34,226 nt of DNA from Bacteroidota bacterium. Lineage in GTDB: Bacteria > Bacteroidota > Bacteroidia > Bacteroidales > UBA10428. The first letter of the stretch is position 1, and every line of letters starts with the position of its first letter. The translations under genes and the position numbers were made by a program. The notes below the pieces were generated by a model that had not been told where the DNA came from, ran no database searches, and saw only the letters and a list, made by a program, of their open reading frames with translations. The stretch is from NCBI GenBank assembly GCA_003252385.1, contig QKEH01000118.1, positions 1 to 34,226 on the forward strand. Direction: 5' to 3'. Shown here piece by piece: positions 22,945 to 30,786 of this stretch.

Positions 22945-24271
22945 ATTTCTCGCCTACCACGGTGTACATGGTCTGTTTAGGGGCAACTCCCTGAATAAGC
23001 ATTACCCGCTGATGTTGAATCGAATCTTCAAAAGGCCAGATATCGTACTGGTTTTTCCGGTAATGTACTGAATTTAAGGAGTGGGCAAATTTACCCTTGG
23101 TATAAAACGAATACTTTGCCGGCCGTTGGAATGTACTGGCAAAAACCACCATACGCCCACCAGCTACCGAATCGACCTGTTTTGCCCACTGATCCCAATT
23201 ATGTAGCTCCTGCCCCAATTTCAGCTTAGGCGGGAATATTTGAACAATCAGTGCAATACGCAAGAAGATAAACAGGCATATACCAGGCAAATACAACCGT
23301 TGTAACCACATCAGGCATTTTGGATTGCCTAAACAACTTTTTTGAGCAAGTACCAGCAGGGGAATGTAAGCTACTGCAGTCCAATGTGCTTCTACCCTGC
23401 CCTTAAAACTGGCGAGAAAAAAGAAAAGCAATACCCCCAGGAAATTAATCTTCAGAATACGATCAAAGGTGTTCTGTGGCCGATAACTACCTGCAGCATA
23501 AAGAACAGTAATGGCAACCAACGGTCCGGCAATAAGCAACTGACTATACAGATAATTAAAGGTGAAATCAAACTGATAGGAAGAGGAACGACCTACCAGA
23601 TGATATTGAAAAGTCGGAAATCCATTATGAATCTGCCAGAACAGGTGAGGCATGAGCACCAGAATGATTACCAGGGGTATGATCCAAAATGTTTTTCTTT
23701 TTACAATCTTCAAATAGGCCAGCAGAGTAAAACCCAGTACCAATACGGCATGATACTTACTGTACAACATCAAAGCCGCTACAATACCAAGAAGCGCAGC
23801 CAGAACCAGACTGTCCTGATTCAGGTACTTCTTATAGAGCAGCAGAAAAAAGGCAGAAAAAAAGACCACTGGAATGTCTGGTATGGCCAAAAATCCTCCC
23901 ACATGGCTATAAACCAACACGATGGATGTGGTTAGCAGGATATACAACCACAACGACCTCTTTTCCTTATCCTGCAACAGATAAATAAACATCAGGGTGA
24001 GCGTTCCCATAAGAGCTGTAAACAGACGCACTCCCAATTCGTTGGGGAACAGGCTATACCCAGCTTTAATTAACAGCGCAATGACAGGAGGATGATCGAA
24101 ATACCCCCAGGCCAGATTCCGGGAATACATCCAGTAGTAGGCCTCATCGTGAATCAACTCGGTAAAAGCCGCCTGAATCAGATTAACCCCAAGCCAAATC
24201 AACAGGAAAAGAAATAAGTACCATTTTTCCCTTTCTGGTCGGTCTATAGTTGATCGAAAGTAGTATCGCAT
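22844..24271 (-). CDS. ArnT/PMT_2-type membrane glycosyltransferase, truncated by frameshift
   Basis: A polytopic inner-membrane protein of the GT39/GT83 type that transfers a sugar from a polyprenyl-phosphate donor, on the periplasmic side. The N-terminus has a membrane helix (about 18-36) and the catalytic loop LIHDEAYYWMYSRNLAWG-YFDHPP (D42, E43, FDHPP 58-62), followed by about ten further helices up to residue 340 and a soluble tail. The natural reading frame appears to continue at E10 of the frame at 22600-22944, after a one-base shift at 22917-22918. As written here the last 24 residues (IHIEIRRFPHHSYYPAKY region) are read out of frame. The sugar and acceptor are unknown; lipid A or a surface polysaccharide is plausible. 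Confidence 0.85.
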   Translation of the reverse strand: MRYYFRSTIDRPEREKWYLFLFLLIWLGVNLIQAAFTELIHDEAYYWMYSRNLAWGYFDHPPVIALLIKAGYSLFPNELGVRLFTALMGTLTLMFIYLLQDKEKRSLWLYILLTTSIVLVYSHVGGFLAIPDIPVVFFSAFFLLLYKKYLNQDSLVLAALLGIVAALMLYSKYHAVLVLGFTLLAYLKIVKRKTFWIIPLVIILVLMPHLFWQIHNGFPTFQYHLVGRSSSYQFDFTFNYLYSQLLIAGPLVAITVLYAAGSYRPQNTFDRILKINFLGVLLFFFLASFKGRVEAHWTAVAYIPLLVLAQKSCLGNPKCLMWLQRLYLPGICLFIFLRIALIVQIFPPKLKLGQELHNWDQWAKQVDSVAGGRMVVFASTFQRPAKYSFYTKGKFAHSLNSVHYRKNQYDIWPFEDSIQHQRVMLIQGVAPKQTMYTVVGEKYGYEFIDDYGIHIEIRRFPHHSYYPAKYPTRQY

Positions 24272-24364
24272 ATGATTATTACTAAGGCTGCAGGCCTTTA
24301 TTCAGATCAAAAATAATATATTTAGCCAATATTAACGCAGTAGCTTGATAGCAACACCAAAATC

Positions 24365-25378
24365 ATGAGTTGTACAAAGTATTCCCAAATACCCGTATGG
24401 GTATTTCTTTTTTTTTCATACATCGTACAGGCACAGTCCTTAACCTGGGAATCGGGTTTCAACGGTTTCTTCGATAACCGGGAATACTTTAATCCCTATG
24501 TGCAACCCCAAACCATGTTTGGGTCGCATGCATTCGCTGCCGGAGGTATTGCCCTTAACAACCACCAACGTTTCGTTGCTGGCGCCGACTTCCTTTATGA
24601 ATTTGGAGGAACAGTTCAGGAAAAATCGGTACAGCCCATTGTCTACTTCAATCTTCAAAAAGACTTCTTTAACATGTACCTGGGAGCCTTCCCTCGCCAT
24701 CAGCTGGTGACAGTACCCCTGTTTATGCTAAGCGATACCCTGCAGTACTATCGTCCGAACGTGGAAGGAATTTACCTTGAAGCCCATAAAAGCTGGGGTT
24801 CCCAAAACGTATGGCTCGACTGGACCTCAAGACAGACCGATGTAACACGCGAGATCTTTCAGATTGGAGGCAGTGGCTATCTGAAAAAAGGAGCCTTTTA
24901 CTATCGCCACCATTTTATAATGACGCATTATGCAGGACCAGCCATTCCAATCCCCGACGATCATATACGCGATAATGGCGGGGCTTTTGCCGGCATTGGA
25001 CTGCAGTACTCCCATTCCATTTTCGATTCGGTTTCTTTGGGTACCGGTTACGTTTTTAACTACGACCGACTGCGCAATGTGTACGACTCCATTCATCACG
25101 GAAGCCTTTCGCACCTTTACCTGGAGCTGCATGGATTTGGCATTCGAGCCAGTCAATATCTTGGAAACGGGCAGACCTTTATCTCAGGCGACGGACTGTA
25201 TAGTGCACCCAGCTACCAGCGCATCGACCTGATCTGGAAAATATTCCGAACCAAACAGGTTAGCGGGAAAGTTGAATTCAGTTTTCACATTATGGGCAAT
25301 ATTTTGGATATGAGCCAAAGCTTTACCATTTATGCCAAGATAGGGCATAACCGGCCACTGTCCGTTCCGGAGTACTAG
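24365..25378 (+). CDS. Secreted, probable outer-membrane protein of unknown function
   Basis: A 337-residue protein with a signal peptide (about 1-23, ending FFSYIVQAQS). The mature part is rich in aromatic residues and in alternating strands, with no lipobox and no enzymatic motif, so an outer-membrane beta-barrel is likely. I do not recognise a family. Notable runs are the FFDNREYFNPYVQPQTMFGSH opening, the LYEFGG and YLGAFPRHQLVTVPLFMLSD segments and a last strand SFTIYAKIGHNRPL. It points rightward and its stop codon overlaps that of the convergent GT2 gene by 4 bases (25375-25378), with no terminator between them. It lies next to envelope glycosyltransferase genes, so a surface role is reasonable but unproven. 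Confidence 0.7.
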   Translation: MSCTKYSQIPVWVFLFFSYIVQAQSLTWESGFNGFFDNREYFNPYVQPQTMFGSHAFAAGGIALNNHQRFVAGADFLYEFGGTVQEKSVQPIVYFNLQKDFFNMYLGAFPRHQLVTVPLFMLSDTLQYYRPNVEGIYLEAHKSWGSQNVWLDWTSRQTDVTREIFQIGGSGYLKKGAFYYRHHFIMTHYAGPAIPIPDDHIRDNGGAFAGIGLQYSHSIFDSVSLGTGYVFNYDRLRNVYDSIHHGSLSHLYLELHGFGIRASQYLGNGQTFISGDGLYSAPSYQRIDLIWKIFRTKQVSGKVEFSFHIMGNILDMSQSFTIYAKIGHNRPLSVPEY

Positions 25379-26400
25379 TAGTTGTACTGATCGAATGTTT
25401 TCATTCCCTTCAGGAAGAATCGTTTAACAACACTTCCCGGAAATATCTGGCTCACCTCGTTTTTTGCAATTATACTGTTAAAAACTTTTCTTTTGGTTAT
25501 TAACATGGACAAGTTGGCATAAAAACGAATATGCGCACGGAACACCGACATAAAGAAAGCCATCTTCCCTTGCAACAGATAAACTACCGCCGACACCCCG
25601 TCGAGAAGCATTCGGGGAATAAGAATGGTGAAGAACTGCTTGCGCTCCAGATTCTTAAACAGTAGGTACAAGCTGTTTCGATAGTTGTAATACAGCTTTC
25701 TGGGGTTGTCGTTAGGGAGGGTTCCTCCTCCAACATGATACACTACTGATTCGGGACAGTACCATATTGTATATCCCAAACGTTTTAAACGCCAGCAAAG
25801 ATCAATTTCTTCCATGTGCGCAAAGAAATCGCCATCGAGGCCTCCGGTTCGGGAGTAGGCCGATGCTCGCATAAACATACAGGCTCCCGAAGCCCAGAAT
25901 ATTTGCTTATAATCGTTATACTGTCCATGATCCTTCTCAATATGGGTCAGAATCCTCCCTCTGCAAAACGGGTATCCGTATTTATCGATATATCCGCCGG
26001 CGGCACCGGCATATTCAAAGAACTCTTTGTTGGTTTGTGCCAGTATTTTCGGCATCATAGCACCCACCTCGGGATGTAAATCCATAAACCGGATAATGGG
26101 TTCAACCCAGTCAGGGGTAACTTCTACATCGGAATTGAGCAATACGTAGTATTCGGCACGTATTTGAGGAAGGCTCAGCGAATACCCTTTGGCAAATCCA
26201 TAATTGGCTTTAAAGCGAATCAGCTCAATTTGAGGGTATTCACGTTGCAAAAATTCTACCGAATCATCTATTGAATGATTATCGGCAACCACAACCTTAT
26301 AATCTGGTCGCGATGAATACCTGATAACCGATGGCAAAAAGGCTTCGAGATGCCTGCGCCCATTCCAGTTAAGAATTACTATGGCCAGTTTGGCATCCAT
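25375..26400 (-). CDS. GT2 family glycosyltransferase
   Basis: A 341-residue GT-A-fold enzyme that transfers a sugar from a nucleotide donor, of the rhamnosyl- or WcaE/WbbL-like kind. Visible motifs are LAIVILNWNGRRHL (about 5-17), VVADNHSIDDSVEF, the NSDVEVTPDW metal-binding region (about 94-103), ASGACMFMRASAY and GGLDGDFFAHMEEIDLCWRLKRLGYTIWYCPESVVYHVGG, with a C-terminal region that has a hydrophobic segment for membrane association. The start codon directly follows the stop codon of the LpxL-like gene (0-base gap), so it is in an operon with suhB-like and lpxL-like genes. The acceptor may be lipid A core or a surface glycan; that is inference. Confidence 0.9.
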   Translation of the reverse strand: MDAKLAIVILNWNGRRHLEAFLPSVIRYSSRPDYKVVVADNHSIDDSVEFLQREYPQIELIRFKANYGFAKGYSLSLPQIRAEYYVLLNSDVEVTPDWVEPIIRFMDLHPEVGAMMPKILAQTNKEFFEYAGAAGGYIDKYGYPFCRGRILTHIEKDHGQYNDYKQIFWASGACMFMRASAYSRTGGLDGDFFAHMEEIDLCWRLKRLGYTIWYCPESVVYHVGGGTLPNDNPRKLYYNYRNSLYLLFKNLERKQFFTILIPRMLLDGVSAVVYLLQGKMAFFMSVFRAHIRFYANLSMLITKRKVFNSIIAKNEVSQIFPGSVVKRFFLKGMKTFDQYNY

Positions 26401-27309
26401 CTACTTTTGTTTGTTAAGTTTGTATTGCTCCGGATTATACTTCCAACGCTTATGGGACCAAAGATAGGTTTCGGGTTGTAAATAAATGCCTCTTTCAACC
26501 GCGCGAATGTATTTTTCGGCAATTTCATATTCGCCCAACTCTTGGGAATGCTCCACTAACAGTTCAAATTCAACTTCATAAAACCCTTGCTTCTTTTGCA
26601 TCACCCGGGAGAATACCACGGGTAAATTATATCGTCGGGCCAATTTATCCATCCCGGTAATAACCGGAACTTCGCGGTTCATGAAAGGTGTCCAGTAGTT
26701 CATGTCCTCCATCCCCGGACGCTGATCGGATAACATATACAGCGCAAAAGGTTCTTTTCGTTGCCGATACTCACTGATGATGCGCAAGGTATGTTTCATT
26801 GGAACGGGTATGCCCCCAAACCGCGAGCGAAGGTAAACAAACAGCCGGTCGAATAAGTCGTTGGACAAGGGCTTATAGACTCCGATCAACGCATGCCGGA
26901 ACAGCAGGCTGAAGCGAATGGCCCATTCCCAATTTCCCTGATGACTGGTAAGAAGAATGAAACTTTTTCCTTCGTCATACAACCGATTAATCAGCTCGGG
27001 ATTGGTGTAAACAAATCGTTTGGAAGCCTGGTGTTTACTCATGCGTATCATGTACAGGCTTTCCATAAAATAATCGCACAGGTGCCGGAAAAATTTCCTC
27101 TCAATTACCAGACGATCCTGATCCGTTTTCTCCGGGAAAGCGGCCTTCAGATTGTCTGCTACAACCTTTCGTCGATAGCCAACCAGGTAGTACAGCACCA
27201 TGTACACTCCCCAAGAAATCAGATACAGCACTCTCAAGGGTAAAAGGGCCAGCAACCATGCTGGCGATAATAGTAATTTATCCGTAACTGAGAGTATGCG
27301 GCCTTTCAT
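26401..27309 (-). CDS. LpxL/HtrB-family lipid A acyltransferase
   Basis: A 302-residue lysophospholipid/lipid A late acyltransferase. The family catalytic H-x4-E motif appears as H123-QGNW-E128 (TSHQGNWEWA), after an N-terminal membrane anchor (about 12-45) and the RRKVVADNLKAAFPE helix. SDQRPGMEDM and a C-terminal YIRAVERGIYLQPETYLWSHKRWKY are also typical. It probably adds a fatty acyl chain to lipid A or a similar lipid at the inner membrane. It lies one base after the suhB-like stop and its own stop abuts the GT2 start, implying a tightly coupled operon for envelope lipid synthesis. Confidence 0.88.
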   Translation of the reverse strand: MKGRILSVTDKLLLSPAWLLALLPLRVLYLISWGVYMVLYYLVGYRRKVVADNLKAAFPEKTDQDRLVIERKFFRHLCDYFMESLYMIRMSKHQASKRFVYTNPELINRLYDEGKSFILLTSHQGNWEWAIRFSLLFRHALIGVYKPLSNDLFDRLFVYLRSRFGGIPVPMKHTLRIISEYRQRKEPFALYMLSDQRPGMEDMNYWTPFMNREVPVITGMDKLARRYNLPVVFSRVMQKKQGFYEVEFELLVEHSQELGEYEIAEKYIRAVERGIYLQPETYLWSHKRWKYNPEQYKLNKQK

Positions 27310-27310
27310 G

Positions 27311-28105
27311 CTAATCGTTCATATAATTTGCAACGTGTTGCTGAAATTCATTAAAAATTGCCGCATTGGCAGCCACCAATTCTTTGCCGAAAAGAAAGGA
27401 ATCGCCACCTTTAAAATCGCTTACCCTACCCCCGGCCTGCATCACAATAAATGCTCCTGCTGCCACATCCCAGGGTTGCAGGTTGTACTCATAGAACGCG
27501 TCGTAACGGCCACAGGCTACATACACCAAATCGGTAGCCGCTGAGCCAATGCGACGAACCCCATGAGATTCCTGAAAGAAAAAGTCGAGCGATTTCATGA
27601 AAGGTTTCATACGGTTGTAGTTATCGTAGGGAAATCCGGTGGCAATAAGCGAGTTGGACACCCTAGTTATACCCGAAACCCGAATTTCCTTTCCATTTAA
27701 ATATGCAGCTCCCCCCAGATAGCTATAGAACATCTCGTCCAGGGTAATTTCGTACACCATGCCCATAACCAGTTTGTCGCGTTCCATAAGTGCCACGCTG
27801 ACTGAATAGGGAGGTGCCCCATGAATAAAATTAGTGGTTCCGTCGAGGGGGTCAATAATCCAATTGTACACCTCACCTCTTTTGGTGCTGGTGCCTTCCT
27901 CGGCAATAAAGCCGGCCACCGGTAAAATACGCTCCAAACCGGCTACAAGGCGTTGCTCTGCGGTTTTATCGACATAACTTACAAAATCATGTCGCCCTTT
28001 ACTTTCCACTTTATCCAGCGAAAAATTGATACGTTCGTTCCGTATAAAAGCGCCCACCTCTTTAACTATTCCACAGGCTTCGATCCCCAACTGTTCCAGT
28101 TTCAT
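27311..28105 (-). CDS. Inositol monophosphatase-family protein (SuhB type)
   Basis: 264 residues. The metal-dependent phosphatase signature is complete: E70 in AEEGTST, WIIDPLDGTTNFIHG (82-96, with D85 and D88 as ligands) and WDVAAGAFIVMQAGG near residue 210. Members dephosphorylate inositol phosphate, related sugar phosphates or 3'-phosphoadenosine phosphate; the substrate cannot be read from the sequence. First gene of the operon with lpxL-like and GT2 genes. The -7 box TATATTTG lies at 28126-28133, 20 bases before the ATG. Confidence 0.9.
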   Translation of the reverse strand: MKLEQLGIEACGIVKEVGAFIRNERINFSLDKVESKGRHDFVSYVDKTAEQRLVAGLERILPVAGFIAEEGTSTKRGEVYNWIIDPLDGTTNFIHGAPPYSVSVALMERDKLVMGMVYEITLDEMFYSYLGGAAYLNGKEIRVSGITRVSNSLIATGFPYDNYNRMKPFMKSLDFFFQESHGVRRIGSAATDLVYVACGRYDAFYEYNLQPWDVAAGAFIVMQAGGRVSDFKGGDSFLFGKELVAANAAIFNEFQQHVANYMND

Positions 28106-28125
28106 AAAAGCTTTATTTAGAAGAA

Positions 28126-28133
28126 CAAATATA
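28126..28133 (-). promoter_or_regulatory. -7 box of the suhB-lpxL-GT2 operon
   Basis: Minus-strand TATATTTG matches TAnnTTTG, 20 bases before the ATG at 28105. Only a weak TTT lies at the -33 position, so the promoter is a partial match. Confidence 0.45.
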
Positions 28134-28172
28134 AGGGCTTAATTAGGATAATAAAATCAGTGCAAACGAGGC

Positions 28173-30239
28173 TTAGTTAAAAATTTTCCTCCGGTAGTAC
28201 TCATGCAGTTCGAACTGGGAACGAACCGGATATTTAGCATCGGTGGCCACATACATATTGTCCTGATCTTCGTTAATAACGCGGGCCTTTACGTTATCGG
28301 CCAGCTGAATGGCAATACAGTCGCGGATTTCCTGCTGTATATCGGCATCATAAATGGGGACCGCCACTTCAATTCTCCGATCCAGGTTCCGGCCCATCCA
28401 GTCGGCCGACGAGATGTAGAAGAGATCCTTGCCGGCATTGTGAAAAATGAGCACCCGCGAATGCTCCAAGAATTTATCGACAATACTAACCGCCCGAATG
28501 TTTTCGCTCATACCCGCAATACCCGGTATAAGCGAGCAGGCTCCCCGTACAATCAATACAATTTGCACGCCTGCCCCGCTGGCCTGATAGAGTTTGTTAA
28601 TTATATCCTTATCCACCAGGGTATTAATTTTTATGGTAATGCGAGCCTCCAGACCCGATCGTGCATTTTTAATTTCGTTATCAATCAACTTCTTAAAATG
28701 CTTGCGCATATACAAGGGAGAAACCACCAGGTGCCGGTAATGTTGATTCAGATAGGTGTTGGCAAAAAAGTCGAACACTCGTTTTACCTCTCGTGTAATG
28801 CGCGTATCGGCGGTAAACAGGGTCATATCGGTATATACCGCTGCATTGCCTTCGTGAAAATTACCGGTACTGACACAGGAATACTGTACAGGTTTGCGGG
28901 CTTCCATTCGGGTAATGCATAATAATTTGGCATGAACTTTTAACTGGGGGATGCCAAAATAGATATGGGCGCCCACCTCCTCAAGTTTCCTGGACCAATA
29001 GATATTGGCCTGTTCATCGAACCTTGCCTGCAATTCGATGACTACCACCACTTTTTTCCCATTCCGGCACGCATTCATTAATGCATTCATCACTCTAGAG
29101 TTCTCCGCAACGCGATAAATAGTAAGTGCAATTTCCGTAACCTGCGGGTCAATAGCAGCCTCCTGCAGCAAACGAATGAAGAGGTTAAAATCCTGAAAAG
29201 GCACATGCAGCAAGAAATCCTTGTTTTTCATTACAGCCAGAATGCTATTCTGATATTCGAGTCGCTTATGCCAAACCGGAGCAATGCGTTCATAACTCAA
29301 CCCGGCGGTGCCAATATCGGGAAAGTTCAGGAAATCCTTAAAGTTATGATAACGCCCCCCCGGTATCAGGTTACCAGCCCTGTCGAGATGCAATCGCCGG
29401 ATAATATATTCCAGCAGATCTCCGGCAATGTGGTTATCGTAGACCAAACGAACGGTTTGCCCGCGGTCGCGCCCCTGCACTCCTTTCGCAATTTGCTCTA
29501 AAAAACTTTGGGACACGTCATTATCCATATCCAATTCCGCATCGCGGGTTAATTTAACTGTCCAGGCTTCGCAGGAGTCAAAATTGAAGATGGTAAAAAT
29601 ATCATCGAGTGAGAAACGGATGATGTCCTCCAGCAGAATGATAAATTTCCGTGTTGAATCGGAAGGCAGTTCAATAAAACGGGGCAAAACCTCAGTGGGC
29701 AATTCGATTAATGCGTAACTAGGGTATTGGGGGTTTGCATGGGAAACCAGTTTAATGGCAAAATAGATCAACCTATCCTTCAAGGTGGGAAATGCCGCCA
29801 GATTTTGCAACATAATGGGCGAAATGACCGGCATGATCTTTTGCTTGAAGAACTTACGGGCAAAGATCTCCTGCGACGGATTCAGTTCTTTTTCGTTGAT
29901 AATAAAGATATCGTGCTCTTCGAGCTCCGAAAGAAGGCTCCTAAAAGTAGATTCGAACTTATTCTGCTGACGGAGTACCTTCTCTTGGATCATCCGCATT
30001 ACATGATGCGGCTTTTCACCTTCTACGGTATGATGCCCTTTTTGAACATCAACCATCCTTTTAATGGTAGCCACCCGTACCTTAAAAAACTCATCAAGGT
30101 TATTGGAGAAGATCCCCAAAAAACGTATACGTTCCAACAAGGGTACCTGCTCTTTATCCTGAGCTTCTTGCAATACCCGGTCGTTGAACGACAACCAACT
30201 AATCTCGCGGTTTATGTACTTTGGCAGCCTTTTCGCCAT
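28173..30239 (-). CDS. ppk1: Polyphosphate kinase 1
   Basis: Makes polyphosphate from ATP via a phosphohistidine. The 688-residue protein has the N-terminal PPK domain (INREISWLSFNDRVLQEA), the catalytic His H436 in KVHAKLLCITR, VSTGNFHEGNAAVYTD, the second essential His H593 in LEHSRVLIFHNAG, and SSADWMGRNLDRRIEV; the positions match E. coli H435 and H592. LVRGACSLIPGIAG is another family segment. It is last in a minus-strand operon after PIN-PhoH and sixA-like genes (gaps of 17 and 32 bases). A stress or phosphate link is plausible. No terminator is evident in the short gap before the suhB promoter. Confidence 0.97.
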   Translation of the reverse strand: MAKRLPKYINREISWLSFNDRVLQEAQDKEQVPLLERIRFLGIFSNNLDEFFKVRVATIKRMVDVQKGHHTVEGEKPHHVMRMIQEKVLRQQNKFESTFRSLLSELEEHDIFIINEKELNPSQEIFARKFFKQKIMPVISPIMLQNLAAFPTLKDRLIYFAIKLVSHANPQYPSYALIELPTEVLPRFIELPSDSTRKFIILLEDIIRFSLDDIFTIFNFDSCEAWTVKLTRDAELDMDNDVSQSFLEQIAKGVQGRDRGQTVRLVYDNHIAGDLLEYIIRRLHLDRAGNLIPGGRYHNFKDFLNFPDIGTAGLSYERIAPVWHKRLEYQNSILAVMKNKDFLLHVPFQDFNLFIRLLQEAAIDPQVTEIALTIYRVAENSRVMNALMNACRNGKKVVVVIELQARFDEQANIYWSRKLEEVGAHIYFGIPQLKVHAKLLCITRMEARKPVQYSCVSTGNFHEGNAAVYTDMTLFTADTRITREVKRVFDFFANTYLNQHYRHLVVSPLYMRKHFKKLIDNEIKNARSGLEARITIKINTLVDKDIINKLYQASGAGVQIVLIVRGACSLIPGIAGMSENIRAVSIVDKFLEHSRVLIFHNAGKDLFYISSADWMGRNLDRRIEVAVPIYDADIQQEIRDCIAIQLADNVKARVINEDQDNMYVATDAKYPVRSQFELHEYYRRKIFN

Positions 30240-30271
30240 TAGCTTTCATCTATAAGGCCGGCCCGAATCGG

Positions 30272-30769
30272 TTATTTTTGAGGAATTTCAATCTTCTCGT
30301 CCACCAGGTTTCCAACACCGATATCGGACCAACGATCGCATTCAAAAGTAAAAATTCCCATTCCGCAGGTGGGCAACTCCAGAATGGTTTGCTTGGTAAA
30401 TACCCGTACTACCTCGGTAAAATCGGGATTATGACCAAAAATCATCAAGCGTTCCAACTCGTCGGGTTGTTCCTTAATAATCCGAAGGGTTTCCAGGGTG
30501 CCCCCACCATATAAACGGTCATCGACAGTAAGCACGGTGTAAGGCATTTCGAATACATTTACAAATATCGAAGCGGTATGCAGCGCCCGGTTAGCCGGAC
30601 TGGTGATGATTTTTCCGGGCACGAGCAGATCAATCTTCAGGCGCCGTGCCATTTCATACGCATTTCGAATTCCCCGCAGTTTAAGAGGTCGGTCGCGGTC
30701 CGAAATTCCTTCAATATCCCAACTTGATTTTGCGTGACGTATCACAAACAATTCCTTCTTCTGAGTCAT
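30272..30769 (-). CDS. SixA-type histidine phosphatase
   Basis: A 165-residue member of the histidine phosphatase (phosphoglycerate mutase-like) superfamily. The catalytic RHA is R11-H12 in LFVIRHAKSSWD, followed by DRDRPLKLRGIRNAYEMARRL, KIITSPANRALHTASIF and MIFGHNPDFTEVVRVF (second His). SixA removes phosphate from HPt domains such as ArcB in E. coli, and Bacteroidota homologues are usually of unknown target. The location between PIN-PhoH and ppk1 suggests a phosphate- or stress-related role, but this is only context. It is tightly spaced with both neighbours. Confidence 0.88.
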   Translation of the reverse strand: MTQKKELFVIRHAKSSWDIEGISDRDRPLKLRGIRNAYEMARRLKIDLLVPGKIITSPANRALHTASIFVNVFEMPYTVLTVDDRLYGGGTLETLRIIKEQPDELERLMIFGHNPDFTEVVRVFTKQTILELPTCGMGIFTFECDRWSDIGVGNLVDEKIEIPQK

Positions 30770-30786
30770 ATTTAAAACAAATAGGT

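Noticed and set aside
23342-23935. 197-codon plus-strand frame opposite the glycosyltransferase
   Set aside because: Its composition is rich in Gln and Lys, as expected from antisense of membrane helices; no start context or family.
28203-28922. 239-codon plus-strand frame inside ppk1
   Set aside because: It is the antisense of a fully motif-supported ppk1; the protein has no recognisable pattern.
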